Below are positions 45,201 through 57,070 of a DNA stretch of 64,000 bases, piece after piece. Source of the DNA: Salegentibacter maritimus (GTDB lineage: Bacteria; Bacteroidota; Bacteroidia; Flavobacteriales; Flavobacteriaceae); the NCBI RefSeq assembly GCF_016236915.1, contig NZ_JAEHOK010000009.1:1-64000 (forward strand). The letters run 5' to 3'. Positions within the stretch are counted from its first letter, which is position 1. The number at the start of each line of letters is the position of its first letter. The notes beneath the pieces were generated by a model, which was given only the letters and a program-made list of their open reading frames with translations, was not told the DNA's origin and did no database searches. Made by a program: the position numbers and the translations under genes.

Positions 45201-48200
45201 CCTATAACTGGTACGATTCGGCAGATAACTTGCTTGCTGAAGATACAGATACTTATGAGGCAAGCAACATTAATTCAGATGTTATAATTTATGTAGAGAC
45301 CGTAGCCGGAGAGGAGTGTGCTTCAGCTAATCTTACCGAGATTCATTTGCAATTGTTACCGAAACCTATAATTGACCCGGAAACATTAACAGTAAAGCAG
45401 GGAGATTCCGATAATTTGATTACAACCAATGCGCCCGATGGTACCGAGGTACTTTGGTTTGATGAAGCCGGTGACCAGGTTAATATCGATACCAATAATC
45501 CTGCATATAGTATCCCTGGCGACCTTTCCCCGGGAAGCTATACCTACACATCACAAATTAGGGATCCTGAAACAGGAGCCGTCTCAGAAGAAACTTCAGT
45601 GGAAGTAACTGTTTTAGATAACCTTTCTCCACCTACAGTTACTCCACCTTCAGCTACATATACCGAAGGTTATACTGAAACTTTTACGGCAAGTCATGAC
45701 AATCCTGATGTAAGCTTTACGTGGTATGATGAAAATGATAATGAAGTGGCTACAACACCTGAATTTACAACTCCAGATGATTTGCCTGTTGGAGATTATA
45801 CATATACCGTTACCGCTTATGATGAAACTACAGATAGGGTTTCAACAGCAATTGAGGTTCCGGTTACTGTAGAACCTTTATTGCCACCAACAGTTGATCC
45901 TTCTTCAGCTGCTTATCCGGAAGGGGAAACAGAAACTTTTATGGCAAGCCATGATAATGCAGAGGTTACTTTCACCTGGTACGATGCTGATAATAATGTT
46001 GTAGCTACAACCTCAGAATACACAACTCCATCTAATCTTGAAGTTGGAGATCATATTTATACTGTTACAGCAACCGATCCAAATACAGGAATAGAATCAG
46101 ATCCTGCACAAGTTGATATTACAGTAATTCCACAGGGCGATTTATTGCCTCCTGATGTTAATCCTGAAATGGCTGTTATTCTGGAAGGAGAAACAGCAGA
46201 TTTTACAGCTAGTAGTGAAAACACTGAACCTGTTGAGTATGTTTGGTATGATGAATCGGGTAATGAAGTTTTCGTAGGGGAAAACTTTACCACACCCAAT
46301 GATCTACCTGTAGGAGAGCATACTTATGAGGTTAGATCCAGGGATGAGGATAATCCTAATCGGGAGTCGATTCCAACTACTATTGTAGTAGAAGTACAGG
46401 CCCAAATGCTACCTCCGGAGGTAACACCTATGGCAGCTACAATTACAATAGGACAAACAGCAAGTTTTAAGGCTGACAGTGAGAATCCTGAACCTGTTGA
46501 GTATGTTTGGTATGATTCGGGTGAGGAAATTGTCGTAGGGGATAATTTCACTACACCAGATGACCTGCCAATAGGAGAACACACCTTTCAGGTTACCTCA
46601 CGCCATCCTGAAAATGAGGAAAACGAATCCGATCCTGTGGAAATCACTGTAGTCGTAGAACCATTGTCCCCGCCTGAAGTAGTTCCTTCAGAAGCTACTA
46701 TTACCGAAGGACAAACAGCGGACTTTTCGGCCAATAGTGAGAATCCAGGTCCTGTGGAATATGTTTGGTATGATGAATCGGGTGATGAAGTTTTCGTAGG
46801 GGAAAACTTCACCACACCCGATAATCTACAGGTAGGAGAACATACCTATGAGGTTACTTCTCGAAATCCTGAGTTCCCCAACGATCCTAATTATGAATCT
46901 GATGCGGTTTCAATTACGGTAACTGTAAACAGGTCACTCACTCCACCGAATGTTGAGCCTTCAGAAGTGACAATAACGGAAGGTGAAACCACCACTTTTA
47001 CAGCAAGTACCGATTATGAAGATGTAGAGTTTGTATGGTTTGATCAAGAGGGTAAAGAAATATTGGTAGGAGATGACCAATACACTACCCCTGAAGATCT
47101 TCCAGTAGGAAACTATACCTATGAGGTTATTATAAGGGAGACTACAAACCCCGATATAGTTTCTGAGCCTACTACCGTACAGTTAAACATAGTTGCTCCT
47201 TCTGATCTAGAGGATTGTACCCTTGCCAATGCACAAAGCAACGGAACAACCCCAATATGTGTGCTTTGTGAGGTCGAAGATCCCGAATTGGCTGTTGATG
47301 GCAATATAAATACCTATTCCAGGTTTGTTGCGCCGGCTTCAGTTACGGGAAGAGTATGGCAAGAATTAATTTTCCCTAATGGAGGACAGGCTGGTGATAC
47401 AATTACTATCTACGTTGGTTCAGCAAGTTCTCTTGCAGATGTCAACCTACTTGGTGGCTTAAGTGTAGAGAGTTATAATGATAACAATGCCAATAACGAT
47501 GGAGGAGCAATTGGTGATGCCACTATTGATTTAGAAGTATTGACTGGGGAAACCCGTGGCGAAATTTCTTTTGTGGCCGGCGGAGATTTTGACCGGGTTC
47601 TCCTGGAATACCAACCTCTTTTGGGAGTACTTGACAGTGGCTGGCAGATATACCAGGCTGAGGTAAGCTATCAGAAACCAACATCATTGCCTGAAGTTAT
47701 GGAAGTATGCCTTGGGGAATCAGCTACATTAGAAGCTACCCCTGCAGAAGGAACTACAATACGTTGGTATGATGCAGAAGTTGGCGGAGAACTACTTTCT
47801 GAAGAAAATAGCTATACTACCCATACTTTCGAAAGCGCTGGTGAACAAGTTTATTATATCGCCGTAATATATAATGGTTGTGAAGATGTTAATAGAATTC
47901 TGGTTAGTGTTGAAGTTCTTGATGCCCCGGGTGCAGATGAGGTAATAGTTGATGCCGGAGGCGGTAATTATTGTGAAGGTGAAGTAGCCACACTAACGGC
48001 TACAGCTAATGGACTTTCTAATCCTATATTTAACTGGTATTTTGATGAAAATAAAGAAAATCCAGTCACCGATGCTGATGGGATAACTTATGATATTATC
48101 AATGAAAATCTTGAAATTAGTGGTTTATCTGTTGGTGAACATACCTACTATGTTAGTGTTAAAGATGGTGTAGACGGCTGTGAGAGTATAGCTGGTGATC

Positions 48201-51200
48201 TTGCCGAAGTAACAGTAACTGTGAATGCCAGTGCGACTGCTACAGATATACAAACAAGTGATGTCGTAATATGTTTTGGTGAAACTGCCGAATTGGAAGC
48301 TTCCAGTTCCACTATCAATAATCCTGTCTTTAACTGGTATAATAACGAAGCTCTTTTAGGAGAGCCTGTATTTACGGGAGCTACTTTGGAGCAAGCTGAC
48401 CTTACTGCGGGAAGTTATACCTACTATATTACTGTACAGAATGACGACATCTGTGAAAATACTGCAGAGGAAGCTGTGGCAGCCACCATAGTAGTAGAGC
48501 ACCAAATTACTTCTGATGATATAGAATTACCCGAAAGTCTTAGTCAGTGTGTTGGTTCAACTGTAATGTTGAATGCAGGTACTGATATTGATGTAGAAAA
48601 TCCCGTATTCACCTGGTATTTTGATGCTGAGGGCAACCAGCAGATCAGTGATGGAACTGAAGTAGATGGTGTTTCTTACTCAGTAAATAATGGAGAAATG
48701 ACCGTGGATGGCCTAACAGGTTCAATGAATTATTATGTAAGTCTGGAAGGGGATAATGTTTGTGGAAATGTAGCCGAAGACCTTGCCATGGTAGAAATAA
48801 ACGTGAGCGATGACCTGGAAGCTCCTGAAGTGATTTCCTCCGAAGTTTCAGTTTGTACTGGAGAAAATACTATTTTATCTATTCTGAATCCCCAGGATAA
48901 TCTTACCTACAATTGGTATACCGAAGCGTCTGGTGGATCTGTCGTGTATACAGGATCGGATTTTGAACTTACTAATGTAACCTCAGATGCTACTTATTTT
49001 GTAGAAGCTGTAGGTGATGCTGGCTGTGAGAGTGTAACCCGAACAGAAGTAACTATTACTGTAAAAGATTATGCTACTGCCGATGATATAAGTATAGAAG
49101 GAACTACGGAAATTTGCAATTCAGATAATCTCACCCTTGAGGCTATAGCTGACAATTCTATTTTAGATCCGATCTTCCAGTGGTATATGGATTCAAATAA
49201 AACAAATCCAATAAATGATGGAGATATTGGTGGTGATGTTTTATTCAATATAGGTGCTGACGGAATGCTAAATGTTTCCGGACTAAATGATGGTACTTAT
49301 ACCTACTATGTTAGTGTAAAAGAAGGAGAGGAAGGTTGTGAAAATATGGCCGGCGATCTGGCAGAAGTTACTGTTGAAGTCAACCCATCAGCGACAGCTG
49401 ACGACCTTATGGTCAGTGATGCTGAAATTTGCCTTGGCGCAAGTATAACACTTACAGGGAGTAGTGAGGTTGAAAATGCTAGTTATCGATTCTATGCTGA
49501 TGCAGATCTTACTACGGAATTGGAATCAACCGAAGTTAGCCCTGAAGTTACTACCACCTATTATGTAACGGTAAGCGGTGATGGCGTTTGTGAGAATGCC
49601 CCTGGAGATGCTGCGATGCTTACCATTGAAGTCAATGAGGCTGGCACGCCAAGCACTGATAATCCTGAACAGGTATTCTGTGAAACAAATGCAGCTACAC
49701 TAGCTAACCTTGAAGTTAATGAGGAAAATGTGGTGTGGTATGCTGAAGCTGAAGGAGGAGAACCTTTAACAATGGACACCACTTTAGAAGCTGGAACTTA
49801 TTACGCCGGTTTCGATCCTGAAGAAAGTTGTGAGAGTGCTGAACGTCTTGCAGTTACTGTAGAAATCACCCCATCGGCAACAAGTGATGATCCTGTTGTA
49901 AGTGATGCTGAAATTTGCCTTGGCGCAAGTATAGCACTTACAGCGAGTAGTGAGGTTGAAAATGCTAGTTATCGATTCTATGCTGATGCAGATCTTACTA
50001 CGGAATTGGAATCAACCGAAGTTAGCCCTAAAGTTACGACCACCTATTATGTAACGGTAAGCGGTGATGGTGTTTGTGAAAATATGCCCGGTGAAGCCGC
50101 AATGATTACTATTGAAGTCAATGAAAGCGGAACCCCAACGACAGATAATCCTGAACAGGTATTCTGTGAAATAAATGCTGCTACGCTAGCTAACCTTGAA
50201 GTTAATGAGGAAAATGTAGTGTGGTATGCTGAAGCTGAAGGCGGAGAACCTTTAGCAATGAACACCACTTTAGAAGCTGGAATTTATTACGCCGGCTTCG
50301 ATCCAGAACAAGGTTGTGAGAGTGCTGAACGTCTTGCAGTAAATGTAGAAATCAACCCATCGGCGACAAGTGATGATCTTATAGTAAGTGATGCTGAAAT
50401 TTGCCTTGGTGCAAGTATAGCACTTACAGCGAGTAGTGAGGTTGAAAATGCAACTTATCGATTCTATGCTGATGCTGCTCTTACCACGGAATTGGAATCA
50501 ACCGAAGTTAACCCTGAAGTTACCACCACTTATTATGCAACGGTAAGCGGTGATGGCGTTTGTGAGAATGCCCCAGGAGATGTAGCGATGCTTACCATTG
50601 AAGTCAATGAGGCTGGCACGCCAACCACTGCTGATCCGGTGCAAGAATTTTGTGCTGTAAGTAAGCCCCTGGTGGCAGACCTCGAAGTTAATGAGGAAAA
50701 TGTAGTGTGGTACGCCGTAGCTGAAGGCGGAGAACCTCTCGAAATGAACACTGTTCTAGAGGCGGGTACGTATTATGCTGAATTTAATAATGATTTCTGT
50801 AATAATTCGGAAAGATTGGCCATAGAGGTAACTGTGAATGGAAGTGTTGCGACAGCGGATGATATCATGGTTGAAGATGCGGAGATTTGTATGGGGCAAA
50901 GCTATACATTATCGGCTTCAACTGATATAGCGGATGCAACACTTACTTTTTATAATGATGCAGGACTTACTTCGGAAATTGAAGACCTGGAAGTTATGCC
51001 TGAGGAAGAAACTACATATTATGTAACCGTACGCGGAGAAGGTGTTTGTGAAAATTCTCCCGGTAATGCCGCTACCATAACCGTATCGTTGAGAGACAGT
51101 GGTACACCAACTACTAATAATACCGAACAGACATTTTGTGAATCTGGAACTTACATTATTTCTGATCTTCAGGTTAACGAAAACAATGTGGTGTGGTACG

Positions 51201-52231
51201 CCGATGCCGAAGGAGAAAACTTGCTTCCAAATAACACACCTCTGGAAAATGAAACTACTTATTATGCTGGTTTCGATCCTGAATCGAGTTGTGAAACTGA
51301 AGAATTACTTGCAATTAATGTAAGCTTAAATGAAGATGATAATGGGTTTATTGAAGGTAATTCAGGAGAAGTATGCTATATGTGGGAGGAAACCTATACC
51401 ACTGCATCAGGAATGGAAGATTACGTGTGGATGGTAGAAGGAGGTGAAATCATAGAAGGTGGTGGACTTGACGATGATTATGTATCAATTTCCTGGTATG
51501 AAGCAGAAGAAAATTACGTAAGCGTTTCCTATTTGGATGAAAGTAGTTGCTCTGGAGAAGTATTTGCCACGCTTGATGTGGAACTGTTAACCTGTTCAGA
51601 TCTTAGTATTAGTAAAACGGTCGATAATGAAAATCCAAATATTGGCGATGAAATAACTTTTACTATAACCGTAAGTAACGTAGGTAATTATCCGTTCGAA
51701 GATATTCAGGTTAGCGATGACCTTCCATCAGGATATCGATATATAAGTTCTACAGCTACTTTTGGTTCTTATAGCAGTGTTTCAGGACGATGGAGTATTC
51801 CAGAACTTCCTGGTGATGAAACGGCAACAATTGAAATTATTGTAGAAGTATTGCCTGAAGGTGATTACAGAAATGTGGCTGTTTTGGAGGATTCATCGCC
51901 TACAGATCCAAATGATGATGGTAATGAGGATGTAGTGGAGGTTGCGCCAATTTGTTTAAGCGTATACAATGAATTTACTCCCAATGGTGATGGTTCTAAC
52001 GATTATTTTAGAATTGACTGTATTGAGCAATACCCAGATAATAATTTGAAAATATATAATAGATATGGTGATATGGTTTTTGAAACCAGTGGGTACGAAA
52101 ATGACTGGGATGGTACAGCAAATAAAGGACCTATTAGTCACGATAGATTACCTGTTGGAACCTATTTCTATGTACTGGAACTGGGAGGAAATAATACCGT
52201 TAAAAAAGGTTGGCTTTACCTTATGAGGTAA
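42269..52231 (+). CDS. Giant T9SS type B repeat adhesin
   Basis: 3320 residues from the ATG of MKTNYYSNLKTK; the TTG two codons before is less likely. A signal peptide (YYLIILSLLVFATSTVYGQ) is followed by jelly-roll-like modules repeated about five times (for example VDNDLGTYAQLNN, GSLLDANVLGALRVQRY). Six Ig-like repeats of about 86 residues follow (about 1120-1640; YVWYDESGNEV, FTTPDDLPVGEHTYEV). Then come further Ig-like modules and four 162-residue repeats (about 2375-3020), a DUF11 domain (SISKTVDNENPNIGDEITFT) and the gliding-motility CHU_C/type B sorting domain (NEFTPNGDGSNDYF; GTYFYVLELGG). It should be exported by the type IX system and act as a surface or gliding adhesin. The PorP/SprF gene follows. 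Confidence 0.93.
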   Translation: MKTNYYSNLKTKCIRKYYLIILSLLVFATSTVYGQDKERKYASNQEVRTTDLLGVGGSVTDAGNAVSGNLRDHSTLRVGVGLLGAFYARQYLDFGETIEAGTPVTIKFSVPVSAVGVAENFSIQPYTNLREEGFLAEYWTADAAGSAYTGANLLTLLGGIGTHEITITPEEDFEGVWVNLSSALSLAMKMEVYHAYIEEDAAEPYTCVEKNTPLDVLSGIDAGGLDLAGSLGAVTNPYNVIDDPDEYSMMSVVVGALNSAYHTTLFQSPSQENQSVRIVLEQPGSLLDLSLLSGFSIQPMLGNQEVGSPIAGDSSLLIARLLSGTQKYELAFPVEGSFDRIKIELNNTVSALQNIRLYEVSRLPRVNLLEEPELTENLTACGQVNLLSTISNYEPDFYTYRFYDQATGGAEMEAPVVATSGTYYIEAEDNVTGCLSDRVAVNATVNEKPEISFGGSPTSYQIAPGESVTFPTATGSNIQWYDDEGNEMASTPGTVIFENSGAYEYRVDATSAQGCVTTEFVTVIVSSDCPPAYPLSYNTGQEFELSELPLLGTQLGVIQDEENAADKDLSTYSTLTEPLNLLGITGETSQTLDFGQRLNAGEKVTVKLAKDYGLASVIGGVFVVAVDSEGNEIGPRRAADPNLAAVVNGLNVFEYSFIPTDNNGVATEFSGVKVILASVLNVVQSVRIYDAFYTSPQQDFVCSGQDVLDVYGGYETILLEADVATGLISTTNEQNAVDNDLGTYAQLNNAVAVNAYNKLVVNYETPAIVGDTLDIVFGHEGSLLDANVLGALRVQRYLDGVPVEAPIIVGTSLLTLRLLSGDGLAVASLPVNVPFDKVKITYGGVANALEQFNIHEVRKRAATQLPGGEGELNEVALCEGEELSLDGLPTDCDTSYILYDTEYGGSQVQPEDIATYEGGEHTLWIQPVRNGCQSLARGVLTLDITGTPDAPEVVSDQIWVGVQGTASLEVQNPDVNLTYNWYDSADNLLAEDTDTYEASNINSDVIIYVETVAGEECASANLTEIHLQLLPKPIIDPETLTVKQGDSDNLITTNAPDGTEVLWFDEAGDQVNIDTNNPAYSIPGDLSPGSYTYTSQIRDPETGAVSEETSVEVTVLDNLSPPTVTPPSATYTEGYTETFTASHDNPDVSFTWYDENDNEVATTPEFTTPDDLPVGDYTYTVTAYDETTDRVSTAIEVPVTVEPLLPPTVDPSSAAYPEGETETFMASHDNAEVTFTWYDADNNVVATTSEYTTPSNLEVGDHIYTVTATDPNTGIESDPAQVDITVIPQGDLLPPDVNPEMAVILEGETADFTASSENTEPVEYVWYDESGNEVFVGENFTTPNDLPVGEHTYEVRSRDEDNPNRESIPTTIVVEVQAQMLPPEVTPMAATITIGQTASFKADSENPEPVEYVWYDSGEEIVVGDNFTTPDDLPIGEHTFQVTSRHPENEENESDPVEITVVVEPLSPPEVVPSEATITEGQTADFSANSENPGPVEYVWYDESGDEVFVGENFTTPDNLQVGEHTYEVTSRNPEFPNDPNYESDAVSITVTVNRSLTPPNVEPSEVTITEGETTTFTASTDYEDVEFVWFDQEGKEILVGDDQYTTPEDLPVGNYTYEVIIRETTNPDIVSEPTTVQLNIVAPSDLEDCTLANAQSNGTTPICVLCEVEDPELAVDGNINTYSRFVAPASVTGRVWQELIFPNGGQAGDTITIYVGSASSLADVNLLGGLSVESYNDNNANNDGGAIGDATIDLEVLTGETRGEISFVAGGDFDRVLLEYQPLLGVLDSGWQIYQAEVSYQKPTSLPEVMEVCLGESATLEATPAEGTTIRWYDAEVGGELLSEENSYTTHTFESAGEQVYYIAVIYNGCEDVNRILVSVEVLDAPGADEVIVDAGGGNYCEGEVATLTATANGLSNPIFNWYFDENKENPVTDADGITYDIINENLEISGLSVGEHTYYVSVKDGVDGCESIAGDLAEVTVTVNASATATDIQTSDVVICFGETAELEASSSTINNPVFNWYNNEALLGEPVFTGATLEQADLTAGSYTYYITVQNDDICENTAEEAVAATIVVEHQITSDDIELPESLSQCVGSTVMLNAGTDIDVENPVFTWYFDAEGNQQISDGTEVDGVSYSVNNGEMTVDGLTGSMNYYVSLEGDNVCGNVAEDLAMVEINVSDDLEAPEVISSEVSVCTGENTILSILNPQDNLTYNWYTEASGGSVVYTGSDFELTNVTSDATYFVEAVGDAGCESVTRTEVTITVKDYATADDISIEGTTEICNSDNLTLEAIADNSILDPIFQWYMDSNKTNPINDGDIGGDVLFNIGADGMLNVSGLNDGTYTYYVSVKEGEEGCENMAGDLAEVTVEVNPSATADDLMVSDAEICLGASITLTGSSEVENASYRFYADADLTTELESTEVSPEVTTTYYVTVSGDGVCENAPGDAAMLTIEVNEAGTPSTDNPEQVFCETNAATLANLEVNEENVVWYAEAEGGEPLTMDTTLEAGTYYAGFDPEESCESAERLAVTVEITPSATSDDPVVSDAEICLGASIALTASSEVENASYRFYADADLTTELESTEVSPKVTTTYYVTVSGDGVCENMPGEAAMITIEVNESGTPTTDNPEQVFCEINAATLANLEVNEENVVWYAEAEGGEPLAMNTTLEAGIYYAGFDPEQGCESAERLAVNVEINPSATSDDLIVSDAEICLGASIALTASSEVENATYRFYADAALTTELESTEVNPEVTTTYYATVSGDGVCENAPGDVAMLTIEVNEAGTPTTADPVQEFCAVSKPLVADLEVNEENVVWYAVAEGGEPLEMNTVLEAGTYYAEFNNDFCNNSERLAIEVTVNGSVATADDIMVEDAEICMGQSYTLSASTDIADATLTFYNDAGLTSEIEDLEVMPEEETTYYVTVRGEGVCENSPGNAATITVSLRDSGTPTTNNTEQTFCESGTYIISDLQVNENNVVWYADAEGENLLPNNTPLENETTYYAGFDPESSCETEELLAINVSLNEDDNGFIEGNSGEVCYMWEETYTTASGMEDYVWMVEGGEIIEGGGLDDDYVSISWYEAEENYVSVSYLDESSCSGEVFATLDVELLTCSDLSISKTVDNENPNIGDEITFTITVSNVGNYPFEDIQVSDDLPSGYRYISSTATFGSYSSVSGRWSIPELPGDETATIEIIVEVLPEGDYRNVAVLEDSSPTDPNDDGNEDVVEVAPICLSVYNEFTPNGDGSNDYFRIDCIEQYPDNNLKIYNRYGDMVFETSGYENDWDGTANKGPISHDRLPVGTYFYVLELGGNNTVKKGWLYLMR
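45625..47195 (+). repeat. Six tandem Ig-like repeats within the adhesin
   Basis: Units begin near 45625, 45881, 46144, 46409, 46663 and 46935, about 86 codons each. Each has the pattern PPxVxPxxA, EGxTxxF, WYDExGxEV, TTPxxLPVG, TYxV. Confidence 0.85.
49393..51335 (+). repeat. Four 486-bp tandem repeats within the adhesin
   Basis: AGTGATGCTGAAATTTGCCT starts at 49414, 49900 and 50386, exactly 486 bases apart; a diverged fourth unit aligns at 50872. The first three are nearly identical over long stretches, including the EVNEAGTP / NLEVNEENVVWYAEAEGGEP protein motif. Confidence 0.9.
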
Positions 52232-52271
52232 TTCAAATTAAAAATATGCGCTGAATAAAAGATATACTATT

Positions 52272-53222
52272 ATGAAAAACCTTTATAAGTTTAATAATTG
52301 CCACCTGTTTTGGGCTATACTGGTAATCTCAACATTTGCTAATTGTAACAAGTTAATAGCACAACAGGAAGCCAATTACACTCAATATATGTATAATACC
52401 ATGGCATTGAACCCGGCATATACCGGTACGGTTCAGGGCCTACAGGCAAACCTTTTATATCGTAACCAATGGGTAGATGTAGAAGGAGCTCCTGAAATCC
52501 AGAATTTCGGTTTACACTCACCATTAAGGAATGAAAGAATAGGACTGGGATTCCATGTTATAAATGATAAAATAGGCCCTTCTAGCGAACTTGAAATTAA
52601 TGGAGACTTTTCCTACAAATTAAAGACCAGTTATTCCTCCACCCTTGCACTTGGATTGAATGCAGGTGCAAGGGTATTAAATATTGATTGGAGTAAAGGA
52701 AGATTTTATGATCAAGATGATGTATTACTCAATGACAATATTAAAAATAGGTGGATGCCCTCTTTAGGAGCTGGTGCTTATTTCTATTCGGATAATTGGT
52801 ATTTAGGATTGTCGGTTCCCAATTTTATTCGCTCCGATTATTACAGTGATGTTCAGGAAGCCGTACTATCAGATCGAATTCATTATTACGTAATTGGTGG
52901 TTATGTTTTTGATTTATCATCATCGTTAAAATTTAAACCTGCTTTCTTTTCTAGAATTGTAAGTGGTGCACCACTTTCAGTAGATATTTCGGCTAATTTC
53001 CTTTTAGAAGAATTTTTAAGCCTTGGGGCATCTTATCGATGGGATGATTCGGTAAGTTTTCTAGCAGGCTTTCAGATTTTTGATAGTTTCTTTTTAGGTT
53101 ATTCCTTTGACTACACTACTAGCGATTTTAGAAAGTATAATAATGGAACCCATGAGGTCATTCTACGTTATACACTTTTAAATGATCCTGGCAAAATCAA
53201 TTCGTCACCCCGTTTCTTTTAA
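52272..53222 (+). CDS. PorP/SprF-family type IX secretion outer-membrane protein
   Basis: 316 residues with signal peptide. The start of the mature chain reads QQEANYTQYMYNTMALNPAY, then TGTVQGLQANLLYRNQWVDV, the hallmark of the family, and the rest is a beta-barrel (GLGFHVINDKIGPSSELEIN; LGASYRWDDSVSFLAGFQIF). SprF-type proteins lie after type B CTD adhesins and are needed for their secretion or surface attachment. It begins 40 bases after the adhesin stop, so the two form an operon. Confidence 0.95.
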   Translation: MKNLYKFNNCHLFWAILVISTFANCNKLIAQQEANYTQYMYNTMALNPAYTGTVQGLQANLLYRNQWVDVEGAPEIQNFGLHSPLRNERIGLGFHVINDKIGPSSELEINGDFSYKLKTSYSSTLALGLNAGARVLNIDWSKGRFYDQDDVLLNDNIKNRWMPSLGAGAYFYSDNWYLGLSVPNFIRSDYYSDVQEAVLSDRIHYYVIGGYVFDLSSSLKFKPAFFSRIVSGAPLSVDISANFLLEEFLSLGASYRWDDSVSFLAGFQIFDSFFLGYSFDYTTSDFRKYNNGTHEVILRYTLLNDPGKINSSPRFF

Positions 53223-53315
53223 TCTAACCAAAATTAGAGGTAAATTATTAAGCTCGAAAAAGGGATCAAAACCCTTCAATTGCATGCAGAACTTTAGTAC
53301 TGCGAGAAAATACAT

Positions 53316-53725
53316 GTTTTTGAGATATAAATTATCAAATGAAGGGAAGACATATAGTGTTTTGATTTGTTGTAGTTAGGAGCATAAATGTGATTACAAG
53401 GTTCCTCGAGGAGATATTAAAACTGGTTATTGAAAATTCTTACCCGAAATTTGTGAAGCTAAAGGCGTAAATACTTTAAAAGGAGTAGTTCACTCAGATT
53501 ATAACCGTATGCAGGTTGAATATAGACCATGGTTGAATGTTAGTAGGATCATGAAAAATCTGAAAAGAAGAACATCTCGAAAAAAATTGACAAGAGTTTC
53601 CTAACTCTAAGGGCGATATTAGGGTCAATATTTTTGAGCAAGTAGTTGTGAATTATGGAGTACAGAGGATATTACTGAGAAATGATGAATGGGTATTTGG
53701 AGCATTAACGAGGGTATATAGATGA
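53316..53725 (+). pseudogene. Decayed IS200/IS605 TnpA transposase
   Basis: Reading the plus strand with stops ignored gives RYKLSNEGKTYSVLICCS, stop, EHKCDYKVPRGDIKTGY, stop, then KFLPEICEAKGVNTLKGVVH and SDYNRMQVEYRPWLNVSRIM, then KNLKRRTSRKKL. A frameshift leads into RY-GQYF-ASS with Trp codons changed to stops, and a C-terminal TEK-like end. This is the TnpA pattern (CPKYRRKVLRG...EICEEKG...DHIHMHVEYRP...LKGRTSRKL...RYWGQYFWA). The HUH catalytic histidines are lost (DYNRMQVEY), so it is a fossil. Confidence 0.75.
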
Positions 53726-53778
53726 TAATTCTATCTTCATTTTAGATTAATAGAGGTTCTTTAGTCCCCAGTATAAAT

Positions 53779-53807
53779 ACACCTCTGCACTTTGTGGGCA
53801 GAGGTGT
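53779..53807. terminator. Strong hairpin near the IS200 remnant
   Basis: ACACCTCTGC-actttgtgg-GCAGAGGTGT is a perfect 10-bp stem. It may be the right-end subterminal hairpin of the decayed IS200 element or a terminator between the adhesin and galactosidase loci. Confidence 0.5.
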
Positions 53808-53922
53808 TTAGTCTTAAACAATTAGTTTGTATTAATAGTGAATTTAGACGACTAAGCTATTTTTAGGTTTCGGTTTCACTTTTCTATAATGGAGGGTACC
53901 TTTTAACCAACTAATTGTTGTT

Positions 53923-57060
<3,138 letters not shown>

Positions 57061-57070
57061 TTATAGCTTA

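Noticed and set aside
46057-50751. Several minus-strand frames of 70-90 codons under the adhesin repeats
   Set aside because: They recur with the repeats and are antisense shadows of the Ig-like modules, with serine-rich low-complexity translations.
53182-53379. 65-codon frame after the SprF gene
   Set aside because: Its end is the N-terminal remnant of the decayed IS200 transposase and its beginning lies inside the SprF gene in another frame.
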